From Crossaster papposus (taxonomy: Eukaryota > Echinodermata > Asteroidea > Velatida > Solasteridae), in the NCBI GenBank assembly GCA_037893245.1, contig JBAIAA010000443.1:558001-622000 (forward strand): a DNA stretch of 64,000 nucleotides. The letters run 5' to 3'. Positions 48,242 through 59,325 of this stretch are shown one piece after another. A program made the translations under genes and the position numbers. The notes under the pieces were generated by a model, which worked only from the letters and a program-made list of their open reading frames with translations, had not been told where the DNA came from and made no database searches. Numbering within the stretch: the stretch's first letter is position 1; every line of letters starts with the position of its first letter.

Positions 48242-48956
48242 TAGAGCGCACGGTACATGTACGGTACATGTACACAATAGATTTAGCACTCGGCAGCGCG
48301 CGCTGCATGCATGCATGACGCGTACAACAGCGATAAAAAGTTGGCCTTTACTATGTGGCCGTTTTCTAAACGTTTGTTTCGTCTACATTCCGGCTTCATG
48401 CAATTCACTATCAGAACTACACAGCGCGGAGCATTTAAAACGACTGGAAAAAAGACTAGGGGGTGTCGCAATTGAGCAATTAGGTATACCCCACTCTGGG
48501 CACGCGATCGCTGCATGTGCTATTATGTATGCATGCAGTATATACTGCAGCGATATCGGCAAAGTAAACCTCGTGCGATATTGTGACTGTACTGGTTTAA
48601 AGTTTTCATAGATTGTTTGAGTGCCAATACAGTGTAAGTCCTGATCCAAGACCGAGCTAGCCGTTCATTTTGTTCCGCGGCGCGCCGTCCGTATCCAGGC
48701 TTATTGAGGACGCCCTAAATGGACCGATCCGGATTTGACCATAAGCCCCGCCCACCTTAGCAACGGCATGGCGACGCCATTATACCTCGGTCAAGTTGCA
48801 CACGCGTGAACATGTACGTACGTACATATATGGTACATGCTCTTGTCAAAGCCTGCAAATCGAGCACTTTCGTGTGATTATTATTATTATTATTATTTTC
48901 TGGTAATAAAACCAAGGATCCTTCAAAAGTGCTCAAGGCACTGTAGCTCGTAAGCC

Positions 48957-51400
48957 AGAAGAAACCCGTAGAAAGAGGCTGTGTCAGCCAGGAACACCGG
49001 GGCAAACTCCTTCTCTTAGCGATAAGTGTTCTGGGTTCTTTTACTTGCATTATACACTCACAGACCGAGGACCTTCAACATACCGAGGAGGTCCTCGATT
49101 TGTTATTAGGTCAAAAATGGCATCTCCTTGGCGATTTATAATTATTGTCAAAATATACAATATACATTGTACGCGCGTTGTTTTTGCACTCGGAGCAACG
49201 TTATTTCTATATACGTAGGAACAAAATACAATTTGTCTGTTCGTAAAAATTCCAAATCTACGGTGGTGTTTTTTTTTCCCATAGCGCACGAATTTGTCTC
49301 TTCGTGAAAACTTAAAAACTTGTTTTGCCCATTTTTGTCTCCGCGAATGTATATACAATATATATATACATTGTACGCGCGTTGTTTTTGCACTCGGAGC
49401 AATGTTATTTCTATCTACACAGAAACACATTATAATTTGTCTATTCGTGAAAACTGAAAATACGATTTGTGTGAAATTTCCCCCTGTATGATTTTTGTAA
49501 TCTTAATGATTCAGGCTGATTTTGACAATATTAACCTCGCCAGAATGTTCGTTTCTATCCACTTAATCGATTTCGGCCAACAAACGAATTTTGAAAAAAA
49601 TAATGATTTTGGCCAAATTCGTCTCTTTGTGAAAATGCTGACGATGTGGTTGTCACGCCGGAACGGCATGGTTAACTCAAACGTTAACGGTTATGGGTTA
49701 GAAGAAACCCGTAGAAAGAGGCTGTGTCAGCCAGGAACACCGGGGCAAACTCCTTCTCTTAGCGATAAGTGTTCTGGGTTCTTTTACTTGCATTATACAC
49801 TCACAGACCGAGGACCTTAAACATACCGAGGACGTCCTCGATTTGTTATTAGGTCAAAAATGGCATCTCCTTGGCGATTTATAATTATTGTCAACATTTC
49901 AACGGATTTGGAATATGTTCTTGGTTCGTTGTAATGCCAACGTGCAGTGTGTTGTATTTCGGCAGTATTTTTTATCCATCCGAACAAGTCAACTTGTAAT
50001 AGCGCCACCTAGCGGCCAGATTATCGAAGTGTCGTTCGCGTTATTCGCGTCTTCTTGCAGTCATTTTGGGAAAGCGTCATTTTCATCGGCTCAAGTTCAG
50101 ACCTAAAGAAAGTGCCCTAATGTTATGGTACGTACATTATAATTAACAAATATGTTTAAAACTTTTCTCGTGTACAATTTACATAGGATATTGAAGGAAA
50201 TAGTAATCGGGTATTGTTGAAATAATTAATTTCACATGTGGAATTCTTTTCGCATGTCCGACGTCAGCGTTTTCACGAAGAGACGATTTTGGCCACGGGG
50301 AGTTGCACATTGGTTTTGAGAAAATCAGGTTTTAAGTTGGTCACTTTTTGAAAAAGAGATTTTACCATTAACAGGCCCGTACGCAGGATTTTTTATGGGG
50401 GGTGCGAATTTGTACTACTGATGGGACCAAAAATGAAACCAAACATTTTCTGGCCAGTATCGTTATTTTTACATCAAAATACCATTATTTACCCCGGAAA
50501 ATGTGGACCTTTTGGTAATTTGGGGGGCGAATTTGTACTGATGGGACCAAAAATGGGACCTAAATTTTTCGTGTGCCTGTAGTACAGTTATTTCTACATC
50601 AAAATACCATTATTTATCAGGAAAATGTGGACCTTTTAGTAATTTTTGGGGTGGGGGGTGCGTACGCACCCGTCGCACCCCCCCATGCGTACGGGCCTGA
50701 TTAATGTAGATATAAATTTGTATGTTCGTGAAAATTCCAAATCTACGGTGGTGGCTTTTTTCCCATAGCGCACGAATTTGTCTCTTCGTGAAAACTTAAA
50801 AACTAGTTTTGCCCTAATTTGTCTGTTCGTGAATGTATATACAATGTATATATACATTGTACGCGCGTTGTTTTTGCACTCGGAGCAACGTTATTTCTAT
50901 CTACGTAGGAACAAAATACAATTTGTCTGTTCTAAAAAATTCCAAATCTACGGTGGTGTTTTTTTTTCCCATAGCGCACAAATTTGTCTCTTCGTGAAAA
51001 CTTAAAAACTTGTTTTGCCCATTTTTGTCTCCGCGAATGTATATACAATATATATACATTGTACGCGCGTTGTTTTTGCACTCGGAGCAACGTTATTTCT
51101 ATCTACACAGAAACACATTATAATTTGTCTATTCGTGAAAACTGAAAATACGATTTGTGTGAAATTTCCCCCTGTATGATTTTTGTAATCTTAATGATTC
51201 AGGCTGATTTTGACAACATTAACCTCGCCAGAATGTTCGTTGCTATCCACTTAATCGATTTCGGCCAACAAACGAATTTTGAAAAAAATAATGATTTTGG
51301 CCAAATTCGTCTCTTTGTGAAAATGCTGACGATGTGGTTGTCACGCCGGAACGGCATGGTTAACTCAAACGTTAACGGTTATGGGTTAGGCAATAATCTT
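48957..51400. repeat. Interlocking segmental duplications
   Basis: 48957-49148 recurs at 49704-49895. About 49150-49700 recurs as one or more copies at 50700-51390. A roughly 220-bp subunit (GTACGCGCGTTGTTTTTGCA, then CTCTTCGTGAAAACT) is tandem within each. The MITE at 50372 lies between them. Confidence 0.75.
50372..50699. mobile_element. MITE with CAGGCCCGTACGCA ends, ATTAA target duplication
   Basis: The ends are CAGGCCCGTACGCA and (with one extra base) TGCGTACGGGCCTG. ATTAA flanks both sides. An internal duplication of about 150 bp repeats GATGGGACCAAAAATG. Confidence 0.8.
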
Positions 51401-53735
51401 TGGCCCGAACATGGAGGTACTATAGTAGAGCAATCGTCAGCTTTCTCACAACCATTACAGTAGGTTCCACCATACCTCCATGGTTCCACATGCCCAATCA
51501 AACCAAAAAACATTAACATAAAAAATCCACCCAATTAAGAAATATTTGGTTATACTAAAAAATCATTAATTAATATTTTCAAACAATAATAATAATATTC
51601 ACTTTTCATATTGTTTATTTTATGCATTTAGTTTAACTTTTTAATATAAATGTACATAATGTACATTTTGAATGAGTTTATTATGCAAATGTAGTTATTT
51701 ATTAATTCTAAATAAATTGAACAGTTAATGCCCAATTGTAATATTTTGTAAATGCAAGTTTAATTAATGTCCCCCCCCCCCCCCCCCCTTCACGGTGTCA
51801 CTCGAGGTCGGATGGATGTGGTCGCTGCATGTTTGTACTGAATACTACATGTACGTCCGCCGCGAGGATGTGAAATCGCTAATCGCGTTGCAAAATAGAC
51901 CACCTAAGGCTAATTGAACCAGGGCAGTATCTAGAATTGTTTTAGTGCCGGCTGTTTTCGGGCCGAGAGCCGCACGGTCGTACCAGCTCCAACCTCGTTA
52001 CCATGGCTACGATCTTGCTGCGCCATGTTTTCCCACCATGCCTTGCGTGATCTTAACGCGCACGCGCCCATGGAGTCGAGGCTGTGGGCTGTATCAGCTC
52101 ATTTAGCTGCAAGAACGAGGAGCGCGCGCGCTCGCGGGTCAATGTACATTGTACCGGTACATGTGCATACAGTGTACGTACGTACGTACATCACCGGCTC
52201 TATGATTGAATAAAACAAAACGACGTGACGTCGGATAGTCTAGTCCCCTGACCTAATCAACCAGAAATTAGTCAGAATATTTTGGTCTGAGAACCGGAAA
52301 ACCTGCGAGCGCTCTTGTCTAGTTAAGCATGCGGCAAGTACGCGTATACACATGTACGTGCATCAGCGATTGCGGCATGAAGCATGCAAATGGACACGTA
52401 CAAAATTGCGATGCGATGCGATGCGATGCAGCAAAAAATACAAAATCGCGAGTAATTCGGCAAAATTTGTGCCGGCCGGCAAGCTTTATTTTTACCCCGA
52501 GTGCCGGCCGGTGATGTTGAATGCTGGCTACCGCCGGCCGGCGCCGGCCAGCGTAGCTACAACCCTGGCAGTATCCATTTAATTTTATTGACTTCAACCC
52601 CCCCCCCCCCCCAACCACACTCCCCCCCCCCAACCCTCCCCCCCCCCCCCCCCCCCCCCCACCCCCCACCCCCCAAAAATGTAATGGCCGACTAAACCCC
52701 ACCCCCCAAAAAAAACCAAAAAAAAATAACAAACCAAAACGTATAGATTTTTATTTAATGATCCCTTTATTACTGTCGCCTTTTTGAAGGGCACATGTAT
52801 TTTGCAGGGTGGCAGATGTTTCTAAAGGACGTTAGATGTTTATAAATAATTTGCGGCCGCGACTTATTATTTCGTTGCTGCAAATTATTGTATTATCTCG
52901 CGGCCGCGACTTATCTAGCAGCCGCAACTTAATAACATTAGTCATTTCATTGTATCTACATGTACTCCCCCCCCCCCCCCCCCGCAACAAATATTAAACT
53001 AAACACATAATTCACGAACCAGGCCGATATTTTGTTTTTGGGTTGGGCGACTTTGCGAGGGGCAGACAACTGGGCGAATTGATGATGGGCGACCTGGCCA
53101 TTGGGTGACTTGGCGAGGGGGTGATTTTGTAGTGTGCAACTTTGCGAGGAGGCGAATTGACTTGACCCCCCTCAAGTTACCTGTGATTAATAGCTCATGT
53201 GGCCTTTCTAGGCCCCCATAATTTTTCGTACTGAATTTAGTCCGGTACCATTTTCAGATGGTATTGTCACTTTTACATGTAACGTCTGGGAACAGACAAC
53301 AAAAAAAGTTTGTTTAATATTTGAAAGCTGTAAACGCTTTTAATAACCGTGATATATCATGTAATATGTCCCCCATTGTCTATTACTTATTACAAATTGG
53401 CTTATTCGCACATCTCATAGTAGCAAGGCATGTGTTATATAGCTCACACGCATTTTGGGGGGGTAACAAAAGAACCGCAAATATTTTTTAAAAATGCGTC
53501 TCCGCAACACTTTAAGCCAATTACCCCTGACCAGAAACCAAATTTGTTATTTTTGGGGGGACCTTAGGCTTGAATACTAAATAAAGCAGTTTCCTAAGCA
53601 ATAAGGATGAATAGCAATCAGTCTTGACATGTTTAACAATGAGTATGGTTGCATTTCTCTTTGCAGGTGGCCCCTTAGTATATCATCATTTGTGACTGTG
53701 TTGAAGTTCTCCAGAGAGGGTTTACATATGAGAGT
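51401..53735. other. Low-complexity non-coding region
   Basis: It holds poly-C tracts (about 51771-51788, 52601-52663, 52968-52983), GATGC repeats near 52410 and GCCGGCCGG words at 52470-52550. CGCGGCCGCGACTTA words lie near 52855-52915. Open frames here follow from base composition. Confidence 0.5.
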
Positions 53736-53783
53736 TTGTTCACCAATAGCAGTTCCCATGGCCTTTACAGTTTAAATCCTATT

Positions 53784-56385
53784 ATGGCAGACCTTGGACA
53801 CAGTGCTTGCAGCAGCACTTCCCTCTGTCCGTCCAGTTGTAACAGTGCTCCAGTTCATACGGATGCCAGTGATTCTGATTGCGTTTCTCACGTCCGTTTG
53901 GATGACACATTGAATACTGCAAATGAACCGTTGAGTGTACGATCTCGCATCCCGTCGCCCATCAGAGACTTGACAGATGAGTGTAACATGAAAGTGGTCA
54001 AAGAAAATTGGACAAGAAAAACTTCTGCTTCTACTGTGATAAACCACAGGCCAAATTACCCCGTCATCTCACGTCTTTGCATAAGGAAGAAACCGAAATA
54101 GTGCAGATAGTGTCCGCAACCAACAATTTGACCCGCAATAAATTTATGTTAAAGATCCGCAATGCTGGTAATCACAGACACAATTGCCAAGTACTTCGCC
54201 AAGGTAACGGTGTGCTTATAGTAGCATACAGACCCAATCATCGAGTAGGTGCAGATGCATACATGGACCATGCATGTATTGCTTTGGCTATTATGTGCGA
54301 ACTGATCTTTGGAGACATCGTTGCTTACTAAATCCAGTGCTCTCTGCCCCTGAGAATAGCGGTAGTAAAGGTGTTCGTGTACGTGGCCGAGTTGCTCACA
54401 AGAGTGATTTATTGAAACCGCCTCCTCCGGGTGTGTCTTTTGAGCTGAACAAGATTCTCTGTCCGATGAAGAAAGATGAGGTTGCCTTGATAGCCAAAAC
54501 CGACTCGTTGGTTATTGAGTTCGCCAAACGTGAATTCCTAAAAATGGGCCATGATGTAGATCAACACGGATATATCCAAAACAAAAAGCGCGAATTAGGT
54601 CGCCTCATCTTACAACTCCGGAAGAATACTGTGCAACCAAATGCATCGCTCGAGCTGTTTGTGCATCCCCGGCATGTAAATGACATCATTCAGGCTGTCC
54701 ATGACATTGCTGGCTTTGAGGAACGCAAACAATTGTATAGTGTTCCATCATTGGCACTAAAGATAGGACATTCCATAAAAAATGTGCCCTGGTGGTGAAA
54801 GGAAATGCTCTAGAGCATGGCCTCAAGCAGAAAGCTGACGACGCAGAACAGTTTTTGGAGTTATGCAATTTGAAGTGGCGAGACCATGTATCTGTCCATG
54901 CACACCGAACATTGTACCAAGAAAAGCGGAACAAGAATACAGTTCTCCCAACCAATGCAGATGTTGTTAAGATGTCGTCCTTCCTTAAAGAAGCTGCCAA
55001 CCAGCAAGTGCAAATTCTGGAAGATGCGTCTGGTGATGGAATCAAACCTGCATGGAAGTGTTTGAATGAAGTGACACTGTGCCATCTCATAATGTTCAAT
55101 CGCAGGCGACAAGGGGAGGTGTCAAAGATGCAATTACACGATTTTCACAAGCGCACCACAGCACAACTTGATGGGGGCTGTGTCTTGAGTGATTTGGAAC
55201 GGCATCTATGCGAAATGTTCACAGTTGTTGAAATAGTGGGTAAGAAGGGCCGGACTGTACCAGTGCTGCTGTGTACTGATGCAGTGACATGGTTGGGTGC
55301 ACTTGTAGCCAAGAGAATTGAAGCTAGAGTAGCGCCAGAGAACACTTACTTGTTTGCGCGCTGTTATGGAGGCTTGGGCCACATACGAGGAAGTGACCAG
55401 CTCCGATCCTATGCTGACATTGTGGGTCTAGATAATCCTACAAGCATCCGGTCTACTAAGCTTCGTAAACATGTAGCAACTGCATCACAAATATTATCAT
55501 TAAAGGAGCATCAGTTGGAGACATTAGCAAACTTCATGGGTCACGACTTGCAAATACACCGTGAATACTACCAGCTACCAGACACTGTGCAGAGGGTAAC
55601 ACAATTGTCGAGACTGTTCCTCAGCTTAGAGAGGGGCAACTTGCCTTCCAAGGAGGGCAGGTCCTTGGACGAATTGGATGTATTGGGAGGTAAGTACAAT
55701 TGAAATGGATCTGTGCATGAGGTGCACATGCCCGATGACTGTAAGTTGACCTGGATATATGCATTTAGACAATAGTGTTTTATATGTGTTTTTTTCCCAA
55801 TCACTTCAGAAGGCTTCACGAGTGACGGCACCGATGACACACATGGCAGCGACAATGGCAGTGACGATGGCAGTGACGATGGCAGTGACACCCGCAGTGA
55901 TGGTAACATCGGTGATGTCAACGACACCCGCAGTGATGGTAACATCGGTGATGTCAACGACACCCGCGGCGATGGTAACATCGGTGATGGCAACATCGGT
56001 GATGGCAGGGACACCTGTGGCAGCAGTAAGTTGAAATGTCTTATCAGTGTGTCACCAGCGTCACAATGTCAGGCAGTCATTGTATGTGTGAAAACTACTG
56101 ATGAATTTGTGTCTAAAACTGTAATATATGCGTTGTATTACAGTACAGGTTCAAGCAAACAAGACATCAGTCACGGTGAGGCATCGCCGGAGAACGGCGA
56201 CACGTCGTAATTGGACGGAAGAGGAGAGAAGAGACGTCATGGAAAGTCTGCACAGATTCCTTGTTCTGTAGAAAATTCCTGGTAAGCGCGATATTGAAAG
56301 ATCATGCACCATAGCACTGCAGAGTCGATCATGGAAGAACATCAAAGACTTTTGCCGCAACACACTTATTCGAGAACAACGATAA
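53784..56385 (+). CDS. Crypton-like tyrosine recombinase gene with zinc fingers and Myb/SANT domain, three exons, damaged
   Basis: In order: an N-terminal Ser-rich region; a finger with CFYCDKP...HLTSLH; SNG-rich LRNxGN-like text (IRNAGNHRHNCQVL); a CMYCFGYY...LWRHRC finger; a recombinase domain (54420-55650); a Ser-Asp-Gly repeat exon (55810-56025); and a Myb/SANT exon (RRNWTEEERRDVM...SRSWKNIKDF, 56144-56385). Recombinase signatures are NRRRQGEV, KLRKHVAT and MGHDLQIHREYY, consistent with R, R, H and Y of the family. Three one-base frameshifts (near 54015, 54268, 54783) and an in-frame TAG (56269) break it. The introns are GT-AG and phase-consistent. Such proteins cut and rejoin DNA through a tyrosine; this one may be a dead transposon gene. 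Confidence 0.75.
54792..55689 (+). CDS. Tyrosine-recombinase catalytic exon
   Basis: The longest intact frame of the gene (about 299 codons). It contains the first Arg box (FNRRRQGEVSKM), a beta-hairpin Lys candidate (VGKKGRTVPV), the KLRKH box, GH and the nucleophile Tyr in EYYQLP. The exon ends GGAG/GTAAGT in phase 1 and joins GAA-GGC at 55810. Confidence 0.78.
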
Positions 56386-57374
56386 GTGGCTATCTTTAAT
56401 CACTCCACGCCGGTGGACGTGTACACACGCATCGATTTTCCGCACCCGAGGAAATAATTTACTCGTGTTAGAAAACATTTGTGAATGTATTTGGGCTGAA
56501 ATGGCAAATCCGCCTTGATAATAAGCAAAATAGAGAATTATGTGTATGGCGTCCTCGCATTGATATGATCATGTACCTCCAGAAAAATGTCCCCTATTGG
56601 ATAGACTGCTCAATAGGTCCTCCATGTGATGGTCTGCACATGTATGCATGTACGTGTAGGCTAGGCGTAGAACACGTACAACGAAAATATTGATTTAAAC
56701 TTTAGGCGGGGACAAAATTACTATCAGTAAGCTAGCGGGCGAACTAAAAGGATGACCATTATTTTAAGGAACGGTATGAACAGTACATGGAGGATGGTTA
56801 AGATGCAGTTGGAGGAAATGAAGCATGCATGCATGTCAATTTATATGGACGGTGTACAAAAATGTAAGTGTTGCTTGGTATTCACTACCGGTACTGGAAT
56901 AAATGGCGTATTTTGTCACAACAGGATTAAACCATAGCCTAATTAATAGACTGCTATACATGTAGAGCATTACTATTAACTCTACATACTTTAGGCCCAT
57001 ATCCTACCTTAGACTGCACTGTCCTTGACCTTGTGGCTTGTTTATCTTCTTGACATTTCTGCCGTTCACGTCACCTTTAGAGTTCAACGGTAATTCTCAA
57101 TTTCGAGATTTGTTTTGGAATTTAACGGGAAAAAATGATGTCGTAATCCGAGTACCAGCGTGTTATTTACATTTTTCATGACCATTTCATACATATTTTG
57201 ATTGACAAATACGGTGCTTTTTCGTACCGAAGCCATTTGTTTGTGTACACGTTTGTAACCACATGTGATAGTTTGACCGAGCTAATGGCGGACCACGCCT
57301 GTAGCAACCGTTGCTAAGTTGCCTAAACAAAACTCGTAATCTTATTGGTCATTGCGCGCGTAGTGATTGACAGG
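56386..57374. other. Unassigned stretch inside the 8.9-kb unit
   Basis: No gene is seen. AT-rich, with a few GTACATG words. Confidence 0.3.
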
Positions 57375-57386
57375 CCGGATCGGTCC

Positions 57387-57420
57387 ATTATCGCCAGATT
57401 CGAACGAATCTGGCGATAAT
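57387..57420. repeat. 34-bp perfect palindrome inside the right inverted repeat
   Basis: The arms ATTATCGCCAGATTCG and complement are separated by AA. The left inverted repeat lacks it. Confidence 0.85.
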
Positions 57421-57500
57421 TTAGGGCGCCCTCAATAAGCCTGGATATATACGGACACCGCGCCGCGGAACAAACAGCTAGCTCGGTCTTGGATCAAGAC

Positions 57501-57961
57501 TAGTGCCAGATAAACTCAAGTACTCAATAAATTGTATCCTTTTGTTAATTAATGAAAAAGTAGCCCCCGAAATGGAAAAAAAGTAGCCCCCAAAAGAGTA
57601 GCCCCCGAAATGGAAAAAGTAGCCTAGAAAGTTAAAAAATGGAGCCCCCGAAATAAAAAAAATAATTTCTCCCCTGGCAACTTGTACTGCAACTGTACAT
57701 GCAAAAGCTTTAGATGCAGAGGGAGCACAAGCTTTGTGAGTGTATAACATGCCAAATCAGGCTCATAATATGCTGTGGACCCGGGTGGTTATCAACGAAA
57801 ACTACGTCTGAAAGCCCGCAAAAGTCCTACTTTTATCCTGATTTTTGTCCCCCAAATTTCTACTTTGTGTCTTGCGTAATGAACAACTTTGATACTACAT
57901 TTCTACTTGTTCAAACTGGGTCCTCTTGAAAGCCTGAGCCAAGTTGCCTCTCTTTTTGCAG
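57501..57961. other. Sequence before the IQCB1-like exon
   Basis: 57555-57665 repeats GTAGCCCCCGAAATGGAAAA-type units four or five times. The rest is unassigned. Confidence 0.5.
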
Positions 57962-59145
57962 GAAAAGTGGACGCATATTTGCAGATGTCTCAGATTGCAG
58001 CGGCGGTCAAGCTTCAAGCTCGCTGGCGGGGGATCATTGAGAGACGCAAGCTGGGTCTGCGGAAGGCCACGGCCAAGCAAGTCAGGGCGGCCATCACCGT
58101 TCAGAGAGTTGTAAGTTTGCCATTTGCGCGCTTACTTATTAGACCTGGTAAACCAACCAGTGGTTGATTTTTGTTGTGTGTGTATCGGCGCCCCTGGTAG
58201 GCCGATCTCGCTGACCCAAGTGCCCCAGCCTACGTCAGGGTACAGGAAGTCGAGAGTTGCCATTGTTGTATGCTACAGTACACCATTTGTCAGTTGTGCA
58301 GTTTTATCATTTTAAGCAGCAAAAGTTCTCAAAATCGAAAGAATGGGGCTTGACAACTAAACCTGACCAAGTTGTATGTCTGCAAATGCTGCATATTCTG
58401 ATAAAAATAATATTCTAAGATTTTTGATTTTGAAGCAGCTACTATTGGACATTTTCAAAAATGCATATCTGAGACGCAATTTTTGACTTCTGTTTTTTGT
58501 TAGACTTCTGCAGTAGGTGGCAAGTGAACCCTGCTACACTGTATATGCAGAAAATGCACACGTAAACAAGATTAAAGTTATCGACTTAATAGTAATACAT
58601 GTAATAATAATAGGCAATTCTTAAATAGCGCACGTATCTACCAAGACTGGTACTCTAGGCACTGTGTAATTATTATACCTGCATATTGGGCATGCGAAAC
58701 ATTCCAAATACCATCTCGGCTCCCTGGAGAGTTTTCAGCTCAATTCTGCCTCACAGGTACCCATTTCACTTATGGGTGGGGAGAAGCAAGTGGCAAAGTG
58801 CCTTGCCCAAGGGCACATGGACCTTAGGTCCAGGCCAGACTCGAACCCACAACCTGCAGCTTTATCCTACAGATGGTGAAATTAGTGCTCCAGATCACAA
58901 GGCCACGGCACTCCAGAAGTCAATTTTTATAGATGAATTTTGTTCTTCTGTTTTAGATGCTGGTGATTATTCCACTTGTTTTCTTCAAATACAGCGTGTT
59001 TTGTGGGTTATAGGTCCGTAGATTCCTGAAGAGATTGGAGGAGAAGAGAAGAGAGCCGTTGTTGTTTCGGCCTCCGCCTGGCCTGACGGATGAGAGAAGG
59101 GTTGACCTGCAGAGACAGATTGACCAACACAGAGAGGCGCACCCG
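57962..59145 (+). CDS. IQCB1: IQCB1 (nephrocystin-5)-like gene, two exons, partial
   Basis: Exon 57962-58110 reads AAAVKLQARWRGIIERRKL, an IQ motif, then RAAITVQRV. Exon 59014-59145 reads VRRFLKRLEEKRREPLLF, then GLTDERRVDLQRQIDQHREA. Both align in order with the second IQ region of IQCB1 (ALIIQKHWRGYRERK... LTDARRVELKKRVDDYVRR). IQCB1 is a calmodulin-binding ciliary transition-zone protein. The junction is phase 0 with GT-AG sites (GTT/GTAAGT; TTATAG). Upstream exons were not found in the window; downstream exons would lie beyond the satellite array. Confidence 0.75.
58690..58916 (-). repeat. SINE, minus strand, near full length
   Basis: The minus strand begins GTGCCGTGGCCTTGTGATCT, followed by GTGGGTTCGAGTCTGG and GTGCCCTTGGGCAAGGCAC. 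It ends CTCCAGGGAGCCGAGATGG. Same family as 18690-19020. Confidence 0.7.
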
Positions 59146-59325
59146 GTAAGAAAGTCCAAGAATTTTGTTACTCTATGCGATTTCATCAGTTAAGACTCTT
59201 CACATGACATATTCAAAGATTTTTAGATTGTTTCCCCGACTCTGTGAAGTACCTAGTAATTTTGTTTTTGTTAAAGTTAAACAAGGAAATTAACTAAAGC
59301 GGGGTTTGAACCTGCCAACCTGTCT

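Larger units (their letters stand above)
48638..57500. mobile_element. 8.9-kb unit bounded by ~95-bp inverted repeats
   Basis: The left end 48638-48732 (GTCCTGATCCAAGACCGAGC, then GTATCCAGGCTTATTGAGG) recurs inverted at 57375-57500. Both ends also share TTCCGCGGCGCG and GGACCGATCCGG. Between them lie SINE pieces, duplicated low-complexity blocks and the Crypton-like gene. It may be one large transposon or two independent copies of a short repeat. Confidence 0.5.

Noticed and set aside
52319-52794. Gly-rich and Pro-rich frames on both strands
   Set aside because: They are translations of poly-C/poly-G tracts.
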